64,000 nucleotides of DNA from Cohnella candidum (GTDB lineage: Bacteria; Bacillota; Bacilli; Paenibacillales; Paenibacillaceae). Shown piece after piece: positions 32,354 through 40,120 of this stretch; the first letter of the stretch is position 1; every line of letters begins with the position of its first letter. The notes below the pieces were generated by a model. That model made no database searches. It saw nothing but the letters and a program-made list of their open reading frames with translations, and was not told the origin of the DNA. The stretch is taken from assembly GCF_003713065.1 (NCBI RefSeq), contig NZ_CP033433.1, positions 4,675,501 through 4,739,500 of the forward strand, read 5' to 3'. The translations under genes were made by a program, and so were the position numbers.

Positions 32354-32633
32354 GGCGAAGGCGGAGGTAAATAAGGCGCTTTTTAAGTATTCTTTATATC
32401 TTTAAAGCTCTCTAGCAGGCTCTTTTCCAAGCCCGCTCTTTTGTTAATAATGTTAATATGATATAGTAATCATGCTTGAACACAAATGCTAGCGTTTTCC
32501 AACCGCATATCAGGTAAATGAGTGAATCTATCTTCGGATAAAAGTCACTTTCATGGCCTAACTTTCTGGCAAGGGGGGAAAGTTAGGTCTTTTTTGTTTG
32601 CCAATTTAAACCAAGTTGTGGATGGGCCTTAAC
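32354..32633 (+). promoter_or_regulatory. AT-rich structured spacer upstream of the histidine kinase
   Basis: No gene is seen in these 280 bases. They contain an AT-rich part (32380-32470), a hairpin AGTGA..TATC-TTCG-GATA..TCACT at about 32521-32549, and a terminator-like stem CCTAACTTTC/GAAAGTTAGG (32557-32587) with a run of T to 32596. The stem may end transcription from upstream or act as an attenuator in the kinase leader. I could not match it to a known riboswitch class. Confidence 0.45.
32557..32596 (+). terminator. Rho-independent terminator or attenuator
   Basis: Perfect 10-bp stem with an 11-base loop (TGGCAAGGGGG) followed by TCTTTTTT, 38 bases before the kinase start codon. Confidence 0.75.
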
Positions 32634-33488
32634 ATGGAAAAACATCCGAGAAAACTTCCGTCGGTTTCCCTGATTATTCTGGCGGGAGCCATCGTCATCC
32701 TCGTGGATCAAGGCGTGCTTATGGCGCTGCACGTGAACAAATGGGTGAACGTTTGGGGTTTGGTGAGGACTTCGGCGATCGTGGCTTTTTTCGGTTTCCT
32801 ATCCCGCAAGGTATATGTGCAGGCCATTCAACGATCCGAGCAATTGAGGATCACCGGTACGCTCGCGGCTTCGATCGCGCACGAAATCCGAAATCCGTTA
32901 ACCAGCTTAAGAGGATTCATTCAGCTGAACAAAACGGATCCAAAGGCAGCTTACACCGATATCATGCTCACGGAAATCGACCGCATCAACGACATCGTGA
33001 ATGAACTGCTCATTCTTGCGAAGCCGCAGAAGGGCGAATACGTCATCCGAGAGCTGCGTCCCCTGTTGCAGAGCGTGTTTACGCTCATCAATCCGCAAGC
33101 GATCCTTCACGACGTTCATTTGATGGATGGCTATCCGGGCGAGCTCGAATCGCTCACGATCGTATGCGTGGAGAGCAAGCTGAAGCAAGTTTTCATCAAT
33201 GTGATTAAGAACTCCGTGGAAGCCATGTCGGACGGCGGGGAAATCACGATTACGGTAACGGCGGACGAAGAGTGGGTATCGATCGTAATCGCCGATAACG
33301 GTCCGGGCTTTCCGCTAGAACAGCTGGATCGGATCGGGCAGCCTTTCAACAGCACCAAAGAGAAGGGGACGGGTCTCGGTCTCATGATCTGCCAAACGAT
33401 CGTGGAGGATCACGGAGGCACCATCCATTTTCAGAATCAACCGGTCGGCGGCGCGGTCGTTACCGTTAAACTTCCGATACATCGTTAG
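32634..33488 (+). CDS. Sporulation-type sensor histidine kinase
   Basis: 284-residue kinase with two N-terminal membrane helices (about 9-30 and 38-58) and almost no extracellular part, a HisKA domain with the phospho-accepting His83 in SIAHEIRNPLTSLRGF, and an HATPase domain with IKNSVEAM (N box), IADNGPGF (G1) and GTGLGL (G2). The compact layout resembles KinB-like phosphorelay kinases that feed Spo0F, and no response regulator gene is adjacent, which fits an orphan phosphorelay kinase. The start is uncertain: ATG 32634 is used, with ATG 32622 as an alternative; neither has a good ribosome site. Confidence 0.85.
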   Translation: MEKHPRKLPSVSLIILAGAIVILVDQGVLMALHVNKWVNVWGLVRTSAIVAFFGFLSRKVYVQAIQRSEQLRITGTLAASIAHEIRNPLTSLRGFIQLNKTDPKAAYTDIMLTEIDRINDIVNELLILAKPQKGEYVIRELRPLLQSVFTLINPQAILHDVHLMDGYPGELESLTIVCVESKLKQVFINVIKNSVEAMSDGGEITITVTADEEWVSIVIADNGPGFPLEQLDRIGQPFNSTKEKGTGLGLMICQTIVEDHGGTIHFQNQPVGGAVVTVKLPIHR

Positions 33489-33522
33489 CAGGAGGATAAA
33501 CAAGCTCGTTTGTTTACATACT

Positions 33523-33543
33523 TAGTGTAAATATTTCACACTA
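33523..33543. promoter_or_regulatory. Inverted repeat operator candidate before the MpsC-like gene
   Basis: TAGTGT-N9-ACACTA immediately before the AGGGGG ribosome site. The core GTGTAAATATTTCAC resembles Rex or Fnr/CRP-type operators but is offset by one base from both. A -35-like TTGTTT lies about 15 bases upstream. Confidence 0.4.
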
Positions 33544-33554
33544 GGGGGCTTTGT

Positions 33555-34274
33555 ATGGACGAGTCCAATCCTATGAACCAGACCATCATCCAATATCAGC
33601 AGCAGATCGCGAGTTATGCCGGCAAGCTGTTCCGGGATCATTTCGGCAAAGGCCCGGAATCCGCAGTCGTGTCGATCGGCTCCAAGTACATAACCGTATA
33701 TTTTCGCAACTTCCTGACGCCCTCGGAACGTGTCCTGCTGGAGCAGGACCATGAGATGATCGTCGACCAAATGAGGGAAACGCTGTTGCAGACGATGATT
33801 CCCGAGTTCGCGAGTTACATTGAAATCGTGACGGGCGTGAAACCCCAGGAGTTTTATTACGACTGGTCTTTGCACAATAAGTCGGGCATGCTGATCGCGA
33901 TTTGTCCGGAACCGATTCCGGGCGGCCAGGATGTGAACCAAGATTACGCCGGCAAAGCGGAACTCGAACAAGAAATCGTCAATATCAGCCACCAGGCTCA
34001 GAAGGTTCCTGAAGAGATCGTTTCATTCGAAATCAATCCGCGCACGATTCTGATTATCCGAAATGGAATTCTTGTACGCATCGAGAAGGAGCTCATCCGC
34101 TTGGGACACAGCGAACTTCTGAAGAGCGTGAAAAGAAATTTGGAGAAGAGCTATTTGCACAATAACATCAGCTTCGAGGGGATTTTGAAGAAACGCGTGG
34201 TGGATGCCTTCGTCGATTGGAAGTTCGATTCGGACAGCAGCGTGATCGTGCTGGTGCTGAATCCGGCGAAGTGA
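33555..34274 (+). CDS. MpsC-family (DUF2294) protein, two domains
   Basis: 239 residues made of two DUF2294 units (about 12-125 and 135-238). The first contains GKGPESAVVSIGSKYITVYFRNFLTPSERVLL, the hallmark of the family; the second repeats the fold with a more divergent sequence (EEIVSFEINPRTILIIRNGILVRIEKELI). The family is named for MpsC, encoded beside the cation-translocating MpsAB pair in staphylococci, but its own role is unclear and no mpsAB genes are adjacent here. ATG 33555 follows AGGGGG; the protein lacks membrane segments. Confidence 0.85.
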   Translation: MDESNPMNQTIIQYQQQIASYAGKLFRDHFGKGPESAVVSIGSKYITVYFRNFLTPSERVLLEQDHEMIVDQMRETLLQTMIPEFASYIEIVTGVKPQEFYYDWSLHNKSGMLIAICPEPIPGGQDVNQDYAGKAELEQEIVNISHQAQKVPEEIVSFEINPRTILIIRNGILVRIEKELIRLGHSELLKSVKRNLEKSYLHNNISFEGILKKRVVDAFVDWKFDSDSSVIVLVLNPAK

Positions 34275-34297
34275 AGGCGTGAATACGGAATGAACGG

Positions 34298-34320
34298 AGG
34301 CCCTGTATAGGGCCTTTTTT
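34298..34320 (+). terminator. Terminator of the MpsC-like gene
   Basis: 7-bp stem AGGCCCT/AGGGCCT with a GTAT loop and six T. Confidence 0.85.
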
Positions 34321-34374
34321 GCAACTCTTGTCCATAAGGCTGTAGACAATATGTGGCTTTGATTTGGTTGCTTC

Positions 34375-34389
34375 ATGAAAGCGCTCTCC
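34375..34389 (+). promoter_or_regulatory. CcpA binding site (cre) candidate
   Basis: ATGAAAGCGCTCTCC matches the cre consensus WTGNAANCGNWNNCW at every defined position except the last. It lies 41 bases before the HPr-like start codon, where CcpA binding would affect transcription of that gene. Confidence 0.55.
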
Positions 34390-34429
34390 TTATGCTGGAA
34401 TAAGATCCACTCGAGAGGAGAGCAACCGC

Positions 34430-34684
34430 ATGAAGAAAACATACACCGTAACGAACCGTCTGGGATTCCACGTCATGCCGTCCAAACGCCTCGCGACAGC
34501 TGCCGGAAATTTCGCGTGCGACATCACGCTTGAGTTTAAGGGCGCTCAGGCTAACCCTAGAAAAATGATCGAGATTCTCAAACTCGGCATCAAATGCTCT
34601 GACGAAGTCACCTTGATTACCGAGGGAGCCGACTCGGAACAAGCGCAAGCGGTGCTGGGAGAGTTGTTGTCGCAGGAGCATTGA
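34430..34684 (+). CDS. HPr-like phosphocarrier protein with altered regulatory residues
   Basis: 84-residue HPr-fold protein. The active-site His is kept (His14 in LGFHVMP), but the neighbouring Arg of the HARP motif is Met16. The position of the regulatory Ser46, which HPr kinase phosphorylates for carbon catabolite control, is Lys45 in NPRKMIEILKLGI. It is thus the reverse of Crh, which keeps Ser46 and lacks the His. No PTS enzyme is adjacent. GAGAGGAG precedes ATG 34430 and a cre-like site lies upstream. Likely a specialised phosphocarrier or regulator rather than the housekeeping HPr. Confidence 0.8.
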   Translation: MKKTYTVTNRLGFHVMPSKRLATAAGNFACDITLEFKGAQANPRKMIEILKLGIKCSDEVTLITEGADSEQAQAVLGELLSQEH

Positions 34685-34693
34685 TTAGACGCA

Positions 34694-34724
34694 AAAAGCC
34701 ATCCTCGGGATGGCTTTTCGTTTT
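34694..34724 (+). terminator. Terminator of the HPr-like gene
   Basis: 11-bp stem AAAAGCCATCC/GGATGGCTTTT with a TCG loop and further T bases. Confidence 0.8.
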
Positions 34725-34780
34725 CTTGAAAGATACGTGGACCTGGTGTCACCTATTAAACGATCCGAGGTATGCCATGG

Positions 34781-34828
34781 AGTCCGACATCTCTAACCTT
34801 GAAGGCATGGGGTTAGCGTTGTCGGACT
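34781..34828. other. Long imperfect inverted repeat in a 440-base gene-free spacer
   Basis: AGTCCGACATCTCTAACC pairs with GGTTAGCGTTGTCGGACT (three mismatched positions) around a 12-base loop. The spacer 34685-35123 has no convincing gene; it also holds a TATAAT at 34925-34930 that may be the -10 of the binding-protein gene. The repeat lacks a T tract, so it is more likely an operator, RNA structure or a decayed mobile-element end than a terminator. Confidence 0.6.
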
Positions 34829-35123
34829 TCCTTGCGTTGGAGAAGATAGGGGAAGTCGGCCGTCGATCAAAACATTTAACCTTAGTGTCATTTTTTTCGA
34901 CCTAAGTCGGTCGGCCTGTCCCTATATAATCAATTCGTACCCAACAAGACATGACATCCCGAACCGGCAAGTTCCGAGAGGAGGCGAAGAAAGAAGACGC
35001 TGGACAGAGTCTTCATCGAGCTCTGAAGCAAGGCAGCGATCAAGAGAACGAGATCGCCGCTCAACAGCAATACTATCTTCATGCGGCAGTCAATCCAGCA
35101 GTGAAAGGGAGTCAACAGACACA

Positions 35124-36167
35124 ATGAAAAAGAAAAGCTTGTCCATGATAGCGGCCGGCGTGTTGGCATTCGCGCTCGTGATCACCGGTTGCGGAAAATC
35201 CAACAACGATTCGAAAGCTTCGAGTTCCGCGCCTGCAGCGAGCGCATCCGCAGGAGCAAGCGCTCAGACGGGATCTTATGAGTATAAGACGAAAAAGGAC
35301 GGTAAAATCACGATCGGTTTCTCGCAAGCCGTCATGAACCATCCGTTCCGTATTGCAATGGTGGAGTCCGCCAAGAAAGCGGCCGCCGATCTCGGCGTCG
35401 AACTGATCGTCACCGACGGCCAAGGCGACGTGAACAAAGAGATCTCCAACATCGAGAGCTTGATCGCACGGAACGTCGACGCCATCGTCGTTTCCAGCCT
35501 CTCCGGCAAAGCGATCTATCCGGCATACAAGCAAGTCGCCGAAGCGAAAATCCCGCTCATCATCGCCGCCTCCGGCGTGCCGGACGACGAGAGCATCCCA
35601 TACGTGAGCTACGTTGCAACCGACGAAGTATCCATGGGGCAACAGGCTGCCCAATACATCGCGAAATTGCTCAACAACAAAGGCAACATCGTCGTCCTCG
35701 ACGGCGTGCCGGAATCCACGAACTCGGAGCTTCGCCGTAAAGGCTTCATGCCTGAAATCGAGAAATTCTCCGACATCAAAGTGGTCGCCCACCAGTCCGC
35801 CGACTGGCTCCGTCTGCCGGCCATGCAAGTCATGACGAACATTCTGCAAGCTAACGACAAGATCGACGTCGTATTCGCGCAGAACGACGAAATGGGCTTC
35901 GGCGCTCTCGAAGCCATCAAGAAAGCCGGACGGGAGAAAGAAATCAAAGTCGTCGGCATGGATGCCCAGAAAGAAGCGCTCGAAATGATCAAGAACGGCG
36001 GCAGCTACATTATGTCCGTGAAGAACGAATGGTCAACGGAGACCGCTCTACGCCTGGCGATAGACGCCGTACGCGGCAAGCCGATCGACAAGCGCGTCTT
36101 GCTGGATTCGCCGGTTATCGACAAGTCCAACATAGACAAGTACTACGACCCGAACTCCGTATTCTAA
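35124..36167 (+). CDS. Ribose-type ABC transporter binding lipoprotein
   Basis: 347-residue lipoprotein: signal peptide with lipobox VITGC (Cys23), an Ala/Ser-rich tether, then a periplasmic-binding-protein type I fold (KITIGFSQAVMNHPFRIAMVESAKKAAADLGVEL, IESLIARNVDAIVVSS, DVVFAQNDEMGFGALEAIKKAG). This is the RbsB/XylF class that captures monosaccharides or similar small ligands. The substrate is unknown; the co-located creatinase-like peptidase leaves a non-sugar ligand open. Codon use here and in the next gene is strongly biased to C-ending codons, suggesting high expression. An AAAGGGAG ribosome site is rather far (about 14 bases) from ATG 35124. Confidence 0.9.
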   Translation: MKKKSLSMIAAGVLAFALVITGCGKSNNDSKASSSAPAASASAGASAQTGSYEYKTKKDGKITIGFSQAVMNHPFRIAMVESAKKAAADLGVELIVTDGQGDVNKEISNIESLIARNVDAIVVSSLSGKAIYPAYKQVAEAKIPLIIAASGVPDDESIPYVSYVATDEVSMGQQAAQYIAKLLNNKGNIVVLDGVPESTNSELRRKGFMPEIEKFSDIKVVAHQSADWLRLPAMQVMTNILQANDKIDVVFAQNDEMGFGALEAIKKAGREKEIKVVGMDAQKEALEMIKNGGSYIMSVKNEWSTETALRLAIDAVRGKPIDKRVLLDSPVIDKSNIDKYYDPNSVF

Positions 36168-36261
36168 TACCGGCAGCACCGAATTCCAAATAGACAACCA
36201 GAAGCTGCAATTCCACACCGAGTCGCACAAGACAAAACAACCGCAATTGGAGGTATTATCC

Positions 36262-37443
36262 ATGTCTAACCTGAACTTCCGTTACGAAGACGTAATGCAA
36301 GACATTCCGGTCACCGAATACCAAGGCCGCGTGGAAAAAGCTCGCGCAGCCATGGAAAAAGAAGGGCTTGACGGCCTGCTCGTATGGTCCGACGCCGCCC
36401 GCATGTCCAACGTTCGTTGGCTCGCTGACTACCGCGCATTCGACGGCGTATTCCCTTACCCGGCCATGGTATTCCTTCCGCTGGTAGGCGAGCCGACCCT
36501 GTTCGCCGAAGGTTCGATGGTATCCTACGCGGCTGACGAAACCTGGTTCAGCGATACCCGCGGCATCCGCCAAGAGCTCGGCAACAGCATCAAGGACTTC
36601 CTGCGCACGAAGCCGAACGCCAAGATCGGTCTGTCCGGCTCGAAGTACCTGGCTCTGGAATTCTACGAGCAAATCATGGGCGCCCTGAACGATCCGTCCC
36701 AGCTCAAGAAAACGAACATCATCGAGTACCTGAAATCCATCAAGAGCGAAAACGAGATTCGCAACATGAAGGTTGCCGGCCGCCTGGCTGACATCGGTCT
36801 CGAAAAAATCCACGAACTGCTCGCTACGGAAGGCCTGTCCGAGCGCGAACTCGTTCGCCAAGCATACGCCGCCATGTTCCAAGCCGGCGCCGACACGGTT
36901 TCCTTCGACATCATGGTTCAATCCGGCTCGAACTCCTCCGACTTCTTCCTGGCGCGTCCTCGCGACAAGAAAGTCGTCAAAGGCGAAACGATCCTCATCG
37001 ACATCGGCTGCCGCTTCAACGGCTATTCGTCCGACATGGCCCGAGGCGTAGGTTACGGCAAAGTGTCTGACGACAAACGCCGCATGCTGGACGCTTGCCT
37101 CGAAGCTTGGACCGCCGGCATGAAAGCGATCCGCCCGGGCATGACCGGCGCGGAAGCGGACGTTGCCGCCAACGAAGTTCTGCACGAGTACGGTTATCCG
37201 CACATGTCCGGCGAAGGCCGCGGCTGCGCGCACTCCACGGGCATGGACCCGGAGGAAGAAATCCCAGTCATCGGTCCGGACAGCCAGGACGTGCTGGTCG
37301 AGAACCAAACGATCGCGTTCGAAATCACGCTGATGGTTCCGGGCGTCGGCGGAACCCGCGTGGAAGACACCGTCGTCATCCGCAAAGACGGAGCCGAGTC
37401 CCTGACTAACTTCCCGCACAGCTGCTACTGGTACCAAGACTAA
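36262..37443 (+). CDS. Creatinase/Xaa-Pro peptidase-like M24 protein
   Basis: 393-residue pita-bread fold protein. The metal-ligand set of M24 enzymes is present: LIDIGCRFNGYSSDMARG (two Asp), CAHSTGMD (His, replacing the usual GHGxG surround), FEITLMVPGVGGTRVEDT (two Glu). The altered histidine motif suggests a substrate different from ordinary proline dipeptidases, and creatinase-type amidinohydrolases share this fold. ATG 36262 is chosen because TTGGAGGT lies 8 bases before it. It sits between the binding-protein gene and the permease and ATPase genes of the same importer, so it probably processes the imported compound. Confidence 0.8.
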   Translation: MSNLNFRYEDVMQDIPVTEYQGRVEKARAAMEKEGLDGLLVWSDAARMSNVRWLADYRAFDGVFPYPAMVFLPLVGEPTLFAEGSMVSYAADETWFSDTRGIRQELGNSIKDFLRTKPNAKIGLSGSKYLALEFYEQIMGALNDPSQLKKTNIIEYLKSIKSENEIRNMKVAGRLADIGLEKIHELLATEGLSERELVRQAYAAMFQAGADTVSFDIMVQSGSNSSDFFLARPRDKKVVKGETILIDIGCRFNGYSSDMARGVGYGKVSDDKRRMLDACLEAWTAGMKAIRPGMTGAEADVAANEVLHEYGYPHMSGEGRGCAHSTGMDPEEEIPVIGPDSQDVLVENQTIAFEITLMVPGVGGTRVEDTVVIRKDGAESLTNFPHSCYWYQD

Positions 37444-37471
37444 TACGGGAAACCGGTTGGTTCAATCCGAC

Positions 37472-37554
37472 AAAAAGGCTTTGCACCGCTTGTTGCAAGA
37501 GGCGGGCGCATCCCGTGCGCCCCTTCTTACATGCGCTTGCGAAGCCTTTTTTTT
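37472..37554 (+). terminator. Branched terminator inside the importer locus
   Basis: An outer stem AAAAAGGCTT (37472-37481) pairs with AAGCCTTTTT (37542-37551) and encloses a strong inner hairpin GGGCGCA/TGCGCCC (37504-37522), followed by T bases. It would lower expression of the permease genes relative to the binding protein and peptidase. Confidence 0.75.
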
Positions 37555-37608
37555 ACCCAAAACACAACTTGAAGACCGGAATTTTACGGATGAAGGGGAA
37601 CTTCCGAT

Positions 37609-38592
37609 ATGGAAATGAAACTGGGATGGAGAAACAGACTTGGTTTGATGATCAAGAGCCATCAAGAGGAATCGCTGCTGACGCTGCTCATCGTGATCAT
37701 CATCGCGATTTCCCCTATTTTTTCGCCCGATTTTTTCACGGAATACAATCTGTTTAATTTGCTTCGGCAAATTTCCTATACCGCCATCGTCTCCATAGGC
37801 ATGCTGCTTACGATCCTGATCGGCGGCATTGATCTGTCCGTAGGATCCACCATGCAGGCGGTAGGTTTGTCTTCGATTTTACTGATTCAGAATGATATGC
37901 CCGTCTGGTTGGTCGTCATCGTCGTCCTTCTTATCGGCATGGCGTTAGGGCTTATAAACGGTTCGCTGATCGTGTACGGACTGCTCCAACCATTCATCGT
38001 AACGCTGGGAACCAAGATCATCATCGACGGCCTGACGCTAGTCATCTCGGACGGTAAAGGCGTCAGCGGCAACGCTCCGGACAGCTTTCTGGAAATCGGG
38101 GCGGGGCACGTCGGCTCGGTGCCGATTCCCGTCATCATCATGTTCGTTCTGATCTTCCTGGGCTCCGTCGTGTTGAACCGCACGGTTTTCGGCAGACAGA
38201 TCTACGCCGTCGGATCGAACCGTCTGGCTGCCCACAACTCGGGTATTCACGTAAATAGAATTCAACTTCTCGTTTACATGTTGTCCGGTTTGTTCGCCGC
38301 CATCGCAGGGCTGCTCGTAGCGGCCAGAACCGGCGCGTTCCAGCCGATCACGGTAGGCGGCGGTGCCGGGGGCATGGAACTCAATGCCATCGCCGCGGTC
38401 GTCGTCGGCGGCGCGAGCCTTGCTGGCGGTAAAGGCACTGTCGGCGGAGCCTTCCTGGGCGCACTGCTGTCCGGTTTGCTGTTCAATCTGCTCGTTTTTC
38501 TAGATCTCAATCCTTATATCCAGCAATTCGTCTTGGGCGCCATCGTGCTGGCCGCGGTCATCTTCTCTGCCTCCAAACGCCAAAAGCGTTGA
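37609..38592 (+). CDS. Ribose-type ABC transporter permease
   Basis: 327-residue RbsC-family permease with 8-10 helices. LTILIGGIDLSVGS near residue 70 and VGGASLAGGKGTVGGAFLGALLSG near residue 265 are family signatures. It pairs with the second permease gene at 40121 to make a heterodimeric channel. AAGGGGAA lies about 9 bases before ATG 37609. The ATPase gene follows 32 bases downstream. Confidence 0.9.
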   Translation: MEMKLGWRNRLGLMIKSHQEESLLTLLIVIIIAISPIFSPDFFTEYNLFNLLRQISYTAIVSIGMLLTILIGGIDLSVGSTMQAVGLSSILLIQNDMPVWLVVIVVLLIGMALGLINGSLIVYGLLQPFIVTLGTKIIIDGLTLVISDGKGVSGNAPDSFLEIGAGHVGSVPIPVIIMFVLIFLGSVVLNRTVFGRQIYAVGSNRLAAHNSGIHVNRIQLLVYMLSGLFAAIAGLLVAARTGAFQPITVGGGAGGMELNAIAAVVVGGASLAGGKGTVGGAFLGALLSGLLFNLLVFLDLNPYIQQFVLGAIVLAAVIFSASKRQKR

Positions 38593-38624
38593 TCGCCAAC
38601 CTGAAGAAGTAAAGAGGGATAGAT

Positions 38625-40115
38625 ATGAATAACGTGATTCTCGAACTTAAAGGGGTTTCCAAAAAATTCGGTCCCGCTTACGCCAACCAGAATATCAACG
38701 TGCAGCTGGAGCAAGGGGAGTTTCACGCGATCGTCGGCGAGAACGGGGCGGGAAAATCCACCTTGATCAAGATGCTCTCCGGGGTTCACCTTCCGGACGA
38801 AGGCGAAATCATTTGGAAGGGCAAGGCGGTAAAGCTGACTTCTCCCCATGCGGCGCAGAGCCAGGGGATCAGCACTCTGTTCCAGGAAATTCAGGAAATT
38901 CCGGCGCTTTCGGTGGCGGAAAACATCTTTCTGGGCCGCGAACCGAAGTCCATGGGCTTCATGCAGTGGTCGGACCTTTTCAAGGAAGCCGAAGTCCTTC
39001 TCCGCAGCCTGAACATCATGATTGACCCCCGGACGAAGATGGAAGACTTGAGAATATCCGAGCGGAAAATGGTCGAGATCGCGCGAGCGGTATCGATCAA
39101 AGCGGAACTGATCATCATGGACGAACCGTCGGCGAACTTGAACGAGGACGAGCTGAAAATTCTGTTCGATACGATCGCGCTTTTGCGCAGGCAAAACGTG
39201 ACCATCGTCTACATCTCGCACCGTTTGCGCGAAATATTCGCCATGGCGGACCGCGTCACCGTGCTCCGCGACGGCAAACACATCCAGACGATCAACATCA
39301 GGGACACGAATGAAGCCGCGCTCGTCACGAGCATGATCGGCCGCAAGCTGGAAGAGTATTATCCGGCCAAAACGGTGGAGAGCGGCGACGTGCTGCTCGA
39401 CGTGAAGAACTTGAGCCTGCCGGACGGCGAACTGCAGAATGTAAGCTTCCAGCTCCGCAAACGCGAGGTCGTCGGACTTGCGGGGCTTGCCGGTTCGGGT
39501 CAGGAACTCGTGACGAAAATCCTGTTCGGCCTGGTCAAGGGGTTTACGGGCAACATCGTCCTCGACGGCCGATCGTTCGTTCCGCACTCTCCACGCCAGA
39601 GCATGAACGCCGGCATCTCGTTCGTGCCGGAAGACCGCAAGACGCAGGGCCTGTTTCTTAACCAGAGCGTGAAGGACAACATGTCGATCACCGCGCTGTT
39701 TAAGAATTTCCTGACCGGGGGCCTGATCAATAAGTCGAAGGAACTCCGCAAGGCGAATAGCTTGATCGCGCAGTTGTCGGTTCGGCCGCAAGATCCGTAC
39801 AAACATGTGGGCAACCTGAGCGGGGGCAACCAGCAGAAGGCGCTTATCGGCCGGTGGCTGATCGACAAGTATAAAATCCTCATTCTGGAAGAACCGACCC
39901 GAGGCGTTGACGTTGGCGCGAAAATGGACATCTATCAGGAGATCAACAAACTCCTGGAACAGGACTTGGCCATCCTCATGGTATCATCGGAGCTTCCTGA
40001 ACTGCTCGGCATGTGCGACCGCATTCTCGTCTTCTCGGAAGGCAAGATGACGGCGGAGTTCAGCCGCGATGAGGCAACGGAAGAAAAAATTATGGAATAC
40101 GCTTTTCCGAGGTGA
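38625..40115 (+). CDS. Ribose-type ABC transporter ATP-binding protein (double ATPase)
   Basis: 496-residue RbsA/MglA-class protein with two ATPase domains. The first (about 5-235) has Walker A GENGAGKST and Walker B IIMDEPSANL but a weak signature (LRISERKMVEIARA). The second (about 255-490) has the degenerate Walker A GLAGSGQEL usual for the class and an intact signature LSGGNQQKALIGRWL with LILEEPTRGVDVGAK. Its stop TGA at 40113-40115 lies 5 bases before the next permease start, so translation is probably coupled. Confidence 0.92.
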   Translation: MNNVILELKGVSKKFGPAYANQNINVQLEQGEFHAIVGENGAGKSTLIKMLSGVHLPDEGEIIWKGKAVKLTSPHAAQSQGISTLFQEIQEIPALSVAENIFLGREPKSMGFMQWSDLFKEAEVLLRSLNIMIDPRTKMEDLRISERKMVEIARAVSIKAELIIMDEPSANLNEDELKILFDTIALLRRQNVTIVYISHRLREIFAMADRVTVLRDGKHIQTINIRDTNEAALVTSMIGRKLEEYYPAKTVESGDVLLDVKNLSLPDGELQNVSFQLRKREVVGLAGLAGSGQELVTKILFGLVKGFTGNIVLDGRSFVPHSPRQSMNAGISFVPEDRKTQGLFLNQSVKDNMSITALFKNFLTGGLINKSKELRKANSLIAQLSVRPQDPYKHVGNLSGGNQQKALIGRWLIDKYKILILEEPTRGVDVGAKMDIYQEINKLLEQDLAILMVSSELPELLGMCDRILVFSEGKMTAEFSRDEATEEKIMEYAFPR

Positions 40116-40120
40116 GACAG

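Noticed and set aside
32470-32600. Cyclic-di-GMP or other known riboswitch before the kinase gene
   Set aside because: The conserved cores of the classes I know could not be found; kept only as a structured leader.
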